A stretch of DNA of 64,000 nucleotides from Trochalopteron elliotii. Lineage: Eukaryota; Chordata; Aves; Passeriformes; Leiothrichidae. The notes beneath the pieces were generated by a model. The model was given only the letters and a program-made list of their open reading frames with translations. It did no database searches and was not told the DNA's origin. Positions 1-13,700 of this stretch are shown here, piece by piece. Position 1 is the first letter of the stretch. Every line of letters starts with the position of its first letter. Location: assembly GCA_024734555.1 (NCBI GenBank), contig JANPWX010000215.1, forward strand, positions 940,012-1,004,011. Reading direction: 5' to 3'. Position numbers and translations under genes: made by a program.

Positions 1-872
1 AACTTCTGTGCACCGGTTAGTTTAAAAGCAGTTTGCAATTTCTTGAAAGGAACATATTCTACTTGTAAACGAGGAGTCATGATAGCTCAACTAGTTAATT
101 TGCAGCAATATGAGAACCAGTTTTATTTCAACAGGAATCAACAATTATAATTTTCTCCGTAACAGCTTTCCCCATGCCCTTTCTTGAAGAATGCCTGGAA
201 GACAGTGAAAAACAGACTGGCTTGCCAGTAGTAAGAATGATTTGATGCATATCAACAAGGACTGCCACCCTGAGGAAGGTGCATCCTCCTCATTCTGGCC
301 ATACTGAATGCTTAGTTTTCCATACAAAATAAAATAACATAAAATTAAGTTATTTTATATTATCTGTTAAAACAAATATGTCTAGGGCTAGGGCTTGTGA
401 AAATTACTAGTGTATTGCTGCACTTCTGTAAGTAATGACGTTGGTGGTGTTCCAGCCTTTAATGCTTTCTCTTGGGGTTAATAAACTCATAAAAGTGTCC
501 ACTAAATTAATCTGTTTTCTAACTCTTTTTAGTGATCTTGGACTTGAATGTATACATTCTACTTTTAGTGTGATAGAATTGTGCAAGTTTCAAACCTTTT
601 AATTATCATTAATTCTGCTATCAAGATTCTATTTTCTTCTCTTTTTGTCCCATTAAATCTAATTTCTGACGTAGATAAGCGTTCATTGATTTAATTTATA
701 GAGGCTGGGCTTAAGTAATTGTTTAACATCCTTTCTATTTTCTTATCCTGTGTCTGTCTAATTCCATGCTAATCATTCTTCTGAAGATTACTTTTTCCTC
801 TGTAACAAATCACAGAAGTGGACAGGATATTCTTAGTCATTTATGTGAAAAAGTCTTGACAGAACCATCCTT

Positions 873-894
873 TTATATATGTATATATATATAT
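873..894. repeat. (TA)n microsatellite
   Basis: A short run of alternating T and A with one G interruption. It is a slippage-prone simple repeat with no sign of function. Confidence 0.8.
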
Positions 895-1165
895 TTAAAT
901 GGAAGATCTCTTTATTTTTATGGGTCAGTTTTTGTTCCCATGCAATTGCCTGAAATTTGCCCCAGTGAAAAATTCAGATATAACATGTTTTTCAAATCAA
1001 GAGAAGCTTTAATTCCAATCATTTCAGAAACTGTCCTGGGAATAGAGTGTGAAGAAAATCTTACAGCCTCTTACATGATTCCTGGATTCTGTATTAAAAT
1101 TTGCCAGAACCTTAATATGTGTTTATAACTTCTTTTAACTTCATATTTAATGGCTCTGCAAAAAT

Positions 1166-1185
1166 AAATATAATATATATATAAT
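1166..1185. repeat. Short (TA)n-rich tract
   Basis: Imperfect alternating AT run just downstream of an A-rich stretch. Simple repeat only. Confidence 0.6.
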
Positions 1186-4100
1186 AGAGTAGCCCTGCTG
1201 CATTTATGTTATAACAACCAATTACTTTGGCTCTGTGGCTATGCTTTCAGTTTTGCACATTTTAGAGATTTTGTACCAGGGCTAAACTTAGCCTTGACAC
1301 CATGAAGGCCAGAGCTGACTCCAGGCTCCAACAAACAATTCCTGTTTTGGAGCAAGAGCTGGGGTATTTGGCCTCAGTGGGAAATGCCAGAGAATATACA
1401 TTTATGAAATAATAACACCACCAATGAGATTAGTGTGAAGCAGTGCAGTTAAAATGGCACAGTCAACAGCACTGGTATTTATATCATCACCTCCAGGTTA
1501 CAGTGTTAACTCCTTATGGAAGTGAATGGGTCATTTCATACATTTTTAGTCTGGTTTTTTTATTCTCCTTGGTTAAGTTTTTACATTCTATTCTTATTTG
1601 GAAGGACACTTTTCCAGTACTATAGAAGTTTAATTTTAAACAGAAATAAACCCAAATAAGATGACCCATTACTAGTTTTGGTTTATGATATCATAATTTT
1701 AGATTAGCTTTATTATGAACTTTATGGTGCTCACAAGATGAAAAATCTACTTTCCTTTTACACTTTCCTTTCAGTTTTTATCATTCATCTAACAGAAATT
1801 ATATTATTTTTTCCTTTATAAGTAGTTTTGACCTGTTTTATTAGTGGATGTTTGCTTTTATCACAGAAATTGCTATTGTAATGAACTCCAACACATCTTT
1901 GTTACATTCTAACCAGAACATCTAATAAAGTACTGAGGTTTTTGATAGACATGTCTTTGTGAAATGAGATAAAACAGCAGGGAGCAGAGTTTGTGTTGTC
2001 CTTTCACAGATATATGTGTTTTACAACTCAGTAAACTCAATATCCAGGAAACCAGTTTCAGAGATATCAGTTTTTCATTCTGTCCTATTACATACTCTGC
2101 CTGACACAATTATGCATGTTTCTTAAGGATTCTTTTGATGTGTGTGCTCTTCAGTAGGTGACAAGATTTCACACAATAATGTACAAGGAGAAACAGGATC
2201 ACAGGCTGAAACTGGTGGGAGGTGGATCAAAAACACAGCACTGAAGATAGCTGAAAAATATAAACCAAAGATGTTTAGGATCTTAGAGTTCCTGTCTTCT
2301 GATTGTAGAACCTCTGGAAATACTATTTCCTTATTATTCCTCTAGGAATGATACCATTAGGGTGGAACAAGGGTAGGATAAATACAGAGCTCATATTTTA
2401 CACTGAAATGTTTCTTAGATGAGGCTGCATAAGGTATTGGCATCTAAGGATCCAGTACCATAAGAGTAATGAACACTACTAGACAAATTCTGCTAGAAAA
2501 AGGTTCTATTTGAGGTTTCTTGTCTATAAATTGGATCAGCTATACTTCTGATAAATGCATTCTTTTGCCATTCATGATATATGTTGTTATTACTGGAGTT
2601 TTCTCAAATGGAACATTAAAAAAGTTTATTCTGGAATAAGAAGGTTTATTTTTGATGAAGTACCTTATGGAAAACTTTCGGTGAAGTCTCAGTGAGCCAC
2701 AGGCCAAGCTGGAAGTAGCCTGCATGCTCTTTTTAATTTTTTTTTTTTAATTTATTTTCCTGGTTCCTAAGGGATCCAAAACGCAATGGTGGCCTTATTC
2801 CATGGACTGCCTTTGGTGTCTGAGTGCCTACAGAACAAGAACAGGAAGCCTGCTAAAGAAAGGACTGGGCAGTCTGGGCAATTTGAAGCAGGAGTATTTG
2901 GTACTTCTTGGCTCTCTGCCTTCTGCTTTGTAGCCACTGAGTATCAGAGAACTATGTTTTGAATTGCTGCCCAGTGCCTTGTCCCTAATATTGAGGTCCT
3001 GGCAGGTCTGTGAGAGTACTGTGAGCTGCTGCTGGGTCCCATGACTCCCCAGTGAAAAATTTGTACCACATGGAGAGACTATTTTAACTCCAGGGAAACC
3101 AGAAACCATGGACCATTCATTGACTCAGGCTTTTTGGTTTTCAGAGAAATAAGGCATAATCAGTTTATCTGAATTTAAAAACAAACAAAAAAGCAAATAG
3201 AAAAACTTCTTACTTTGCCTAGAAAGCCATCATGCTAAGTTTTCATTCTCAGATGAAGGAAAAGGTTAGAAAAGCCTTGTCTAAAATACTAATGCAGTAT
3301 TCTGATCAACAATCTGCATGACCGTAGCTATTTTATTTTCGATTTGGCACTGTCTCAAGTCATATACTGCTTACTGAAGCCACTATCTGTCTTTGGTGAA
3401 GCCATTCATCTTGGGAATAACCTTGTAAAGCACTATGGTATACATATATGTGAACTACAATATGTTTCTCTACTGCCTTTTGTAGGTGCCCTTTGATTTT
3501 TTTTGGTTCAATGCAGGAGAAGAATGGCTGAGTGGGTGCACTGCTACCAGTATGTTACTGTTAATTTGAACTACATGAGGTAAACCTGCTATGCCTTCTT
3601 GATACTTTGGTGAATTGCAAATTTTCATCTCTCCTATCAAGACATCCACTGATAGATGCCAAATAAGCAGTGGCATAAAAGCTGTCCATGGAAGGGTTAA
3701 AAACATAAACCAGGCAGATTTTGTACGGTGTTAGGTACTAGAATTTTACCTTCAGGTTACTTGTAAGAAATTAGAAATGTTCTGGTTTTCTTTGTTCTCT
3801 GGTAGTGAAATGTTTGATTCATGCTATTGTGTTTTGGGTGGATAGTTGTCATTTTTTGAGCAGAAATTGCCTCCAGTTTGTTGTTGTCATTTCAATTAAA
3901 CCTAAGCTGAATTGAGTTGTCAGTAAAATTGGCTGTGTTTTTTGGGGTTTCGGCTTTTTTAATTCACCCCTGGACTGTTAAAAGTTACTGCTTCAAACAA
4001 TATACTGTCACTACTGTTGGGTACTTATAGCTAAGATGCATAAACAGAATGGACCAAGGTCATCTCTGGCATAATTTACCGGAATTCAGCATTGTCACAT

Positions 4101-5526
4101 CAGGAGTGAATTTGGCTCAGTATTTTGGCATTAGCAGTAAAGGTCATTCCTGCAGTTTGCCCTCTATAGAAAGTGCGATCAAAAAGTTTTCCATTTTATT
4201 TCCCTTTTGATGGTCGCATTAAATCTTATTACACTGTTGGTACTTACCTCGCTGGAGTGTCTGTGGGTTTTCTTTACAGGCAAAGCTTTCATCCCTGGAC
4301 ATCCATAAATAACTCTATTCACCACAGTTTCTCCTACAGCATTTGAGTTATGCTTCCAAGTTGAGACAAGTGTTAGCTTGCTTGCTTGCTCTGCAGATGG
4401 ATTTTTGCCTCATTTTTGTCCACTTCAGAGGTTGCCTATTTAGAAAAGTTTTCTACCTCTGGATCTTCCATTCCAATCAGCTCCATCTGCATGTTCTCTC
4501 TGCACCATGTCTTTGTGAGGGCACTTTTCCAACTTTTCTGATTAAAGTGGATACACTACTCTAGATACACAGCTCTTGAAAGCAGAGGCTACTGCTGCAA
4601 ATTCACTTTTTAAATTTGTTTTTCTGAAACAGATGCCACAATAAAAAGAGGAAAAGTGCTAACTGAGTATTTTTTCAATAAAAGGGATTATGTACTTGGG
4701 AAGGTTATGACTCAGTTGTATATTATTCAGGACTTCATTTGTGTAAGTTACTTTCTGATTAGTTATTGATTATAATCAGAACCCTTGGAGCTAAATGTGC
4801 AATATAGCTAATAAGCAGGTCTTCTGCAGATGAAGAGGATCCTTAAATATAATTTTGATGCACTTTACACTTTCTATTTATTGAACTTTGTCATAAATGG
4901 CAAATTGCAGCAGGCCGTTGAAACTATAGCAGTCACAGATTATTTGCAGTATTTCTGTAAGCAGGGAAATGACAGAATATAAAAAAAGGACTTGTTTTTC
5001 TTGTTTTTCAGTCTCCAAAGCTAAAGCAATAAAAAGGCTTTTCAAAATATCCCTTTGTATCAGACTCAGTTAGATCCAGGCTGGCTTAATCTCATGCACT
5101 GACTAAGATTCTTGTAATGGATAAGTGCCTCATCAGCTCCCATTAGCCAGCACCGGTTGTAGGGTCAGAGCAGGGAAGAAATCTCATGAGGCTGCCCCAA
5201 CTGCTGTGTCACCCAGGACCGTCTCTGGTCAGGGTGTACTTCCCAGCTTCAGGAGGATGTTACTCCTACCCTACCAAGCCACCTGGGCTTCAGATAACAG
5301 CTTATTAGAAGACTAAAAGCACCAGACAATTGTCCAGGATGTGTGCCCACAAGGGAGATATTTGGGTATTCTCACATATACCTGAATATATATTAAGTCA
5401 CTGAATTCTGTGTTTTGTGGTATCCCCACAAGGGAGAAGAAAGAGAATGAACAGGATGCAGTCTGGATCCATGGGTGGTAATTATCTTTCTACTTCATCT
5501 GTCTTTCTTTCTCTCTCCCCATCCTC

Positions 5527-5541
5527 TTTTTTTTTTTTTTT
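5527..5541. repeat. Poly-T tract in a pyrimidine-rich segment
   Basis: A homopolymer T run inside a longer C/T-rich stretch (about 5485-5565). It could be the tail of an old minus-strand retrosequence, but no flanking body is recognisable. Confidence 0.7.
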
Positions 5542-8014
5542 CTGTTCCTTTCTCTCTCTACCTCACATCTACTGCTAAATAAAATCTGTACTTTTGGCTT
5601 TGGCATATGACCTTGTTTGCACTTTAGTTAGGGCGGAGGCATCTCTCTCTAATAATTGGACCTTAACTGTAGGTACAAGGCACAAAGGATTGATGCTGCC
5701 TAGTCCAGCAGCCTGTGTGAAAACAGAAGGGTGCTGTGGAACTGGCTGCAGAGTGAACAGGCAGTATATCTGGATGCTTTTTAGATGCCTTTGTCATGCT
5801 TAGAATGTGGTTGCTGGCAGCAGACATGGAGGTCAAAAATATGCACTGAATCTGCTAAAGGGCTCTCCTGATATTAATGGGAGTCTTTCAGTGGGTTTTG
5901 GCTTAACATATCCTGTATCAGTGAGTTAGAAATCTGTTTCCTACCAGGAGTTTTGGCCAAGAAAATTATACTAGGCTATAAAAAAAAAATATATAAATAT
6001 TTATAATCTCTCTCGGGAGATAACATGGCATTAATATTCACTATAAATAAGCATCCTACTGACAAGATTAGATAAAACTTTGGCAAAAGCAAATTTATTG
6101 TCTAAAGAAGCCAATGGAAATCAAATCCAAGGTAAATTTTTTCCAGAATGTTTCAGTTCAACCAAATGTTATCAAAGTCACCTTTTCTTGGAAATATATA
6201 ATCTTTTTGCTGCTTTTAATTTGCATTTGAATCAATCAAAGGGTAGAAAGCGAAACAGTCAAAACTGCAGCACAGTACATAACACAGACAGTAAGTCTGT
6301 AAATAAGCATGAATTTATTTCAGGGACAAACTGAGTCGTTTTAAAAATTGCACATTCTTTGATGAACTTTTCCCAAACTTTTTATCTTGCAATAAAAAAA
6401 CCCCAAAAGTGGTTAAATATAGCTCAGATTTGGAAATAAAATATATTATTTGCCTTGTTAATAAAAAATGGTGTAACACCATGACAAAACCATACACAAC
6501 TAATACAAACTTCATTAGTTTGTTGAAAGATTTTCAGCTGAAGTTTTTACTTCTTGTTTCATCTCTGTTAGTTAATTCAAAACTCATGGCATGTTTTCCC
6601 AATCTTAGTTGTGAAATTGTTTGATGACAATCATAAATCCCTGAATACTCAATATACTATCTGCAAAATCTTTTGAAATTACCTCTTCAACACACAATAA
6701 AAAATTTATAAGACAGATGGAAAAATTATGAACTAAAAGCCCACCAGAAATACATTGGTCAGCAGAGAGGAGGCCATGGGGTAAACATAATCTAAGGGTA
6801 AAATAATCTAAGAAGTTGTAAAAAACATCTGCTAAATTAGATTCATATGTCTCACTGCCAATCTGTGGAAGAACTGGAGTCTCTCTAAACTGAGGATCCG
6901 GCTTTGTATTCATCCTCCTGTCTAGAATTCATAAGACACTGACAAGTCACCCCAGATAAGGAGAGTCCCACACTAGGTGATCATTCCATCTTCTCATTCT
7001 GGAAAGAGCCTGCCTCACACTTCCCCTGCAATTAAAATAAATGAGTCTTGGGATTTTAACTCTTGTTACACTATGTGGTCTTTTCTATTTTGTATGAGGA
7101 GGAGATACCATGAATGCAAAGAAAAATGTTTTCTAAATGCCTCAATTTAATTTCAATCTGTACTTTATATGAGCCAATTTGTTGAGTCTAGAAGGGGTCT
7201 CATTAACTGATTTGAAGCTGGGTTAGAACTTTATAGTATCTTTTTACTTTCTGAAATCTTGAAGTCTCATTTAATTATGTCAGAGTTTTTAATTCTAGCA
7301 CGGGTAAACCTAGACAATATTCATAAGTATATAATAGTTGGGGAGATGTATAAAGTGAAATTCATATCCTTCACATCCATGGATTTACTGGTTACAATTT
7401 TTACTCGTATCTAGCATGACAAAGCAGAAAGACTTTCCCATTAATACAGTAATTTAAATTGCCAAACACTCTTGAGTTGACTCCACTTATACCTTCACAC
7501 CTTAATGACCTTTCCCTATTACTCCTAGCCTGCTTCTTAGTTTCAGGATGAATGATTTGTAAGCTGACTCTCTGTATTGTAACCAGAATGTGTTATCTAT
7601 TTTATGTACTTTCTTTTTAATTGAAGAATTTTCAATCATACTGCAAAGTGTGATTGTATGGCTAAGTGGTGTCTGGGACTGATGTCAGACCATTAGATCC
7701 TTCTCAAAGTATTCTCTCACTCTATATATGTGTGCATTTTACATTATAGTGGATGGAGATTTGCCTATATGTGGTTAAAATTTTAAAACACTTTGGAGCT
7801 ATAAAGCCCTAGTCCTAGAAAATAATATTGACAATATATCTATTTTTGAATTAACTTCTTTAACTTCGGCTTAAAAATGATCAAAGTAGACAGAATTCTG
7901 GACATCTGGGGATATAACACTACAGGTACTGATACATGAGGTGAAACAGAGACTTACTCAGACTTCTCCCTAAATGTTACTAGCCTGCTAATCTGTTCTA
8001 ACAGTTCAATGTAA

Positions 8015-8132
8015 AAAAATAAAAAAATCCCTAAATCCCAACCAAGCAACAAATAAAGCAAACAAACAAAACCCAAACAAAAACAAGCAGAAAAGCCCAG
8101 AACAAAAACCAAACCAAACCAAACGAAAAGAA
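8015..8132. repeat. A-rich low-complexity block with CAAA/CCAAA units
   Basis: About 120 bases almost free of G and T, made of degenerate CAAA, CAAAA and AACCA units. The minus-strand open frame across it is phenylalanine/leucine-rich because of this composition and is not a gene. Confidence 0.75.
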
Positions 8133-8888
8133 CCCATGAAACCCAAAAGGAAATTTTGCTATGAGTCTTACCTTTCTGCTTAAGAACAAATAAGTCCTTG
8201 TCATAGAAACATATCATGTAATGTACATACATCTTTCTTTCGTGAATATATGTGTGTTAACAGTAGAGCACTGCAAGGCTGCTAATTGCAAAGTCACTCC
8301 GTAGATTATGTTTTAAAAGTCCACTGACTTTGAAGAATTAGGACAATCTTCTGCAGACTAGTAGAAGCTGTATATGTATAACAAAATTACATGTGCATCT
8401 TTCTTTTCTGTAATAGGAAAGGTGTGTATTTTTCCTCATCCCTTCTAAAAGTGACAACTGATTGCCTGAAAGACAGTTATCATCCATATCTAGTTTTTGC
8501 TTGGAAAGGAAGGCCATTCTTATAAAGATCTAAAGATAATCCCTTAGGAGTAGAAACATTTTACAAAAATACAAGCAAGATATGATACTCTCCAATAAAA
8601 TTTTGATGCTGTACTCTAATGCTCTGATTTATAGTTGCTTAATATTGTGAGAAATATTCTTGCAAAATTATTTACAGTGGTACATAAAATCTCAGTGTTT
8701 CAAAACTGAGATAATATGACAAGCCTTTGAAGTGATTTTCATACAGTTTCAGTCCCTTAGTCTTGGAATTTTTAGATGACATTGTGACAGCATGTAACAC
8801 AATTTAGAAAAAAAACCAGCTAAAAGGATAAAATAAACAGAGGGAGCATGAATCTTGTCTAAGATCATGGTACATATTTTCTTTAAAT

Positions 8889-8925
8889 GTGTGTGTGTAT
8901 ATACATATATATATATATATATATA
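8889..8925. repeat. Compound (TG)n(TA)n microsatellite
   Basis: A short TG run passes into a longer TA run. Two minus-strand open frames cross it with alternating Tyr/Ile residues, which are artefacts of the repeat. Confidence 0.85.
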
Positions 8926-9908
8926 AAACAGATCCAAAACCATGACAGATTACAGAGAAGTGCACATTATAAAATCTAAAAGCAGAACTTGTGGCTAGAA
9001 AAAGGATTAAATAGAAAAGACAGATGTAAACAATAACAAGACAAAACAAAAAGAGATTTTGAAAACCAAGTTCCTTAAGTCTTTTCCAAATACAGAAAAA
9101 ATCCTGGCAGCCTGCCAAGGAATCTGTAGCTCTTATACACAGATCAAGATCTAAAATGAGTTCTCAAGCAAAATGAGGACACCACAGAAGAAGAGAATGA
9201 ATTACTTCACTCAGTGTCCTGTTTAGAGGGGCTTATGCTAATCTAGATCCTATCCTTTGGGTGGGATAGGACAGATGAATTATTTCAGCTTGTGGTGTCA
9301 CCATTTAAACTTTTAGAAAGAGCTGATGGAATGAGTATGAATATCTCCACAACTAGGTGTTTTTTGTTGAAGGAATCAACATGAAGAAATCAACATGAAA
9401 ACTGCCAGAGTATGAGATGTGGTTTGTAATTTATCTACTGAATATCCACTTTGCACTAGAAAAGAAGCAAGGTTGCAAAAACAGTAACAGATTAAAAGGT
9501 TTCATGGGAAAATTTAGGGAACTGCAGGCTAGTAAGCCTGAAGCTTTTAATGAGTAAATTAGTTGAAACTGCAGTAAATAATAGGTTCAGTAGACATTTC
9601 ACTTAGTGATAAAGAATCAGATGGCTTTTCTAGAGGGAAAATAAATGCATTAATCTACAAGAGTTCATTGAAAAATCAAAAACACATGACAGAATATTTG
9701 GTTTTACTCATATTCAGGAACCATAACATGTTCCCTAGCAATGAATCTTAACCAGCCATGAGCAAAAGGAGTGTTCCAAGGGATTAACAAAATATAGGAG
9801 AGGGGATTTTCATTTGCTTTGGAGAAAGGAGGATATTAGAGGAATCCCGAAGAAACATGTTCTGGATCAAGTTATATTAACTACAGTCAGAAGTGATCTG
9901 AAGAAATG

Positions 9909-9922
9909 AAAAAAAAAAAAAA
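9909..9922. repeat. Poly-A tract
   Basis: A 14-base A run inside the old CR1 copy, probably grown by slippage after insertion. Confidence 0.75.
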
Positions 9923-10195
9923 GATGAATGACAAATTTGCTAATAATGCAGTTTCTTCAGGTATATAACACCAGTTTCAAATATTAAAGTCTTGTGCATT
10001 TCTGAGGGCCAATATGGAAGAAAATTTATTTACTGAATGCAGAACAAACATGCTGAAGCAAAACAGAATACTGAACATGTGTGAATTATCATGGACCTCA
10101 TCTTCTTTGTTGCTAAACACATCTCAGAGTGCATCTGAAATGTTTTTCCAAAGACAGAAATATGTATTACAGTTCATAAAGGAAATTACAGAGAC

Positions 10196-10228
10196 TTGGG
10201 TTTAAGGAATAGAAATCCTTAAACCCAA
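10196..10228. repeat. Perfect inverted repeat, 13-bp arms, 7-nt loop
   Basis: TTGGGTTTAAGGA at 10196-10208 is followed after 7 bases by its exact reverse complement at 10216-10228. On either strand this would fold into a clean hairpin. It lies within the interval assigned to an old CR1 copy. It could be a secondary palindrome created by template switching, or a small unrecognised element. Confidence 0.85.
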
Positions 10229-10654
10229 AAAAATAGTGATGAGCTGCTAGCATGAATTTTATGCTATTTCAGTCAATCCCTTCTCAAAAGCAGTATAATT
10301 GAATTTGATACCTTAAAAGGAAGTAAAATCTGTATATTTAGAATTATTGAATGACCTCTACATGGAAAACGATGAAGCAAATTGGAAATCCACTTGAAAA
10401 GGAGACATGACAAGGTGAGGTATTTGATAGAATACTTGTCATGAAATACTTCATTAAGTTTCAAATATTTTATCAAAGAACTTTGGATGACAAAAATATA
10501 ATTATATTAAAGGGAAACTAGAACCAATCATGAACTATTACAGGCAGTCATCAAGATGCTCTTACTTATGAACCTTGGAAAGTGGATGGGTTTATCAAAG
10601 GGATTATCCTTTTTAAACATAATTTCTCTATAGGAAGTATTGCTATCCTTTATT

Positions 10655-10707
10655 CAAGTGCCATTTTAAGCTAAAAAAAGACTATTTTAACTTAAAATGG
10701 CCGCTTG
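10655..10707. repeat. Inverted repeat with 11-bp core arms
   Basis: GCCATTTTAAG at 10660-10670 is the reverse complement of CTTAAAATGGC at 10691-10701, with a 20-base loop. After a small internal bulge the pairing continues for 4 more bases (CAAG with CTTG). The flanking sequence to 10760 is also rich in short palindromes. It may be a remnant of a short terminal-inverted-repeat transposon or a hairpin RNA fold; the sequence alone does not decide. Confidence 0.7.
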
Positions 10708-10709
10708 TA

Positions 10710-13700
10710 TGCCTTTTTCGAGTATAAAAATGTATAAATATTTTTACATTGAACGGTTTAGCTGTTTTTAGGAAAATGTCTTAGAAATTATTCTCTTTTT
10801 GAGATACAGTACAGCTACACATACATGATGGCAGAAACTAGCAGAGGTTTTGTGTTTGTATGGTATTATACCTCATATATTTCTGATTTAGAAACAGTTG
10901 AGCATGTATTGCCATGATGGACTGGATGCCAAATACACTCATGTGAACAACAATAGATCACAGGTGATGAGCATCAAACTCAGGCACAGGGTATAATACT
11001 GGTTCCTCAATCATTTATGATGCAGAATAAAATAAAAGTCATTCAAACTGATAGCTAAGTCTATATTGAATTTTATTCCTAGAAATGACACTGTGTGAAA
11101 AATTCTGACACTGGGTCAGGTGTCCAGACATCCTTTCAGTCTTCTTGTCCTGTTGAGAACGAAATCAAGAGAGATGCCATAGCCTTTTTACCCAGATATT
11201 ACCAAAATTTTAATGAAAATATGCTAAGATGTCTCCTGGTGCCAGTGAATTACAGTGCTCATAAACAATTAGATTCCCTGGGATATTTCAGTTAGACTGC
11301 ATAAAATGTTTCACAAACATGGGCAGAAATTATATAGAAGAGGTGAAGTTACTGTGACTTTAACAGAATATGGTATAATCTCCTTTCTAATCTTGTCTTG
11401 TTGAATGGCAATGCATTCAGAGGGTTAATGGAGAGTTATGTAATATCGTCATTTAAAATATGAACATTGGTTCTGCTGATGACATCAATACAAGCTTTCT
11501 TAGCTTTTTCATACTGAAAATGCAAAATGACTATTAAAGTGTAATGGCACAGAACATCTTGTTTAAAAAAAAGAAAAAGCCCTTCACAGTATTCTTGTTT
11601 ATAGATGATATTTATTGCCTTTGTATTCTTATGGTGTGCTTCTAAGTCAATTGAAATACAAGTGCTAATGAAACCTCTGCCATAACACATTCATTCTTTT
11701 TTACACCAAATGAGTCTACTACAAGATGTAAATGACTTACATATATCTGCTTCTCAGGTTTTATTGTTTTAGGTTAATTTATTCACTGTAATATTCTTAA
11801 TGAAAGTAATGACTCTTCCAGTAGTTTGTATATTCATATATTGCAATTTTATTAAATCATGCTGTGAAAGTTCACACTGGCTGCTTTAAACATTCCTGAA
11901 GTTTCATGCTATACTTAATATACAAATGTAATCTTCTAGCAGATTATCAGCATAGTATATTTTGTTATCCTCTGCTCTTCCAAATTTGTTCACGCCAGGG
12001 TGTATCTAATGTACAGTGGTGCTCTTACAGACAGGGCTGTAACATTCTTATGCATTTTATTAGCACATCTCATTGCAAAACACAGATAAAAATCTTCAAA
12101 GCAAAGCCATCTTAACATATATAATTATTTTCAAATGTATTTTATTGTTATGGAAGTTTAGCGTAAATTTACTGCTCCAGATTTTTTAAAAAATTCTTAT
12201 GTCAGCTTCAGTATTGACTTTTACTTTAAATGCTCAAAATTAAAATTTCAGGGCAAATTAAGAAATAAAAAATCTGGTGACTAGCATCCTTTCACCTGCC
12301 TTACACAACTGTTAAATTCTGACTAAAAACAACATAAAATCTAAACTATTGGATAATACAGCTCTACTTGACCAAAATCTCCTAGAACTCTTTTATTACA
12401 TAAACAGCTTGCATTTGTTTTATTATTAAGCTTGTCACTCCATCAGTACTGGCAGCTCTCACTTTTTAAAACCTTGTTCAAACACAAGTTACAAAACATC
12501 AGGCTTCTAAGAAGGAAGAATTGCTAGGAACAGTGTGCAGAATAAAAATCTGGTCATCAAAAAGCTTAAGTGAGCTGACCAAGGATACTGCAGCCAAAAA
12601 CAACAACTTCTGGTATCAATAAACCCTTTCCTAGACACTGGACTCCATTGAGGCCCAGGACTACCTATTTTAACAGAAAATGGAGTTTTGAGATTGAGCT
12701 TAGTGCCTGTACTACAGTTCTCAGACAATATTACCAAATTGTCTGAATATCTTCCATGTGATGTCATGTGTCATATATAACTCAACACAAAATAACATTC
12801 TCTACCTTAAAACAGCATCAATCACATAATTATTCTCTGCTCTTTTCCAATATGTAGGTTCCCAGGTTTTGTTCATATAAAAATAGGCAAAAAATTGTTA
12901 AATAAAAGGTTAAAAATGCAAACAAATGAACTCTTAATGAAGTCGTAAGTAGCTGTTAGTTTTCACTGCATGTTCTTCTCTCACTTCCTCTACATGTAAA
13001 ACAGGAACTATTCAATGGAACTAGTAAAAGACAGCAGTACTCACAGGTATGTCCCCTGTGTTGCTGTCTAAGCCCAGCAAACAGCCTTCACCTTCCATCC
13101 CATCCTATGCCAGTATGAAATTGAAGAGTGATGGTGTTGACAATCACTTGGATAGTGCAAAGTATATTTTAAAGTAATAAACTGCTAAAATAAAACATAT
13201 ATTTCTGGCTGTAGTGACCAAAATATGCCCTGCCATGAATGTTAATTTTTTTTATATTGCTTTTTTTGTGAGATCCTTCACATGGGACAAATCAGCCTCA
13301 TGTAATTACAAATACAGGTGCTACAATAAGTGTCCATAGAGTTGGAAAGAATTTTTCACAGATGGCTTAGCATTTAGATGAAAACCATTCTGTTTTTTGC
13401 TCTTGACTCTTTTTCTGGTTTTTCCACCGATGTTCTGAGACTCCCTTAGGGATTTTAAACTAATAGCCAAATCCATAAACTAAGGTCATAAAAGTTTGCT
13501 GCTACCTAACTTCTTGGTTCCAGTCTCCAAAGCAAAGCCTATGTGGATCTCTCTACAGGAATTGGAGAAGTTAGCATAGTCTATATTATTTCTATATGCA
13601 CTTAAAATATCTTTTAAATGACAAGCTAAACATTAATTATCTCCCGCTGTGTAGATTAATTGTTGTAACATTGCAAATTTGAAATGACACATTTCTAAAT

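Larger units (their letters stand above)
1..9480. other. Anonymous AT-rich intergenic or intronic sequence
   Basis: I see no recognisable exon, RNA gene or young transposon here. Open frames are short and their translations are low-complexity or hydrophobic, without known motifs; the longest is a 120-codon frame on the plus strand near 766-1128 that I cannot assign. Small simple repeats are listed separately. The absence of genes is an inference from reading, not from a search. Confidence 0.5.
9490..10600 (+). mobile_element. Ancient, heavily diverged CR1 (LINE) copy
   Basis: The segment reads like a decayed CR1 reverse transcriptase region. Near 9515-9545 is a run matching the stretch that encodes the RPVSL-type motif in CR1 ORF2. 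A block near 9635-9670 resembles the conserved region before a Phe-rich loop. Near 9850-9955 the wording resembles the ...FNIF..DL..G...ADDT.. region, but is interrupted by a poly-A run at 9909-9922. Near 10400-10545 text matches the part of ORF2 where old CR1 copies read 'ggagacatga' and later 'aggcag'. No open frame survives. This is recognised from family knowledge by eye; the boundaries are soft and the middle part is weaker than the ends. Confidence 0.55.

Noticed and set aside
766..1128. 120-codon plus-strand open frame
   Set aside because: It crosses a TA microsatellite and has no recognisable motif or splice context.
6605..6913. 102-codon minus-strand frame, considered as a LINE or host exon
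   Set aside because: The translation matched no reverse transcriptase or CR1 block I know.
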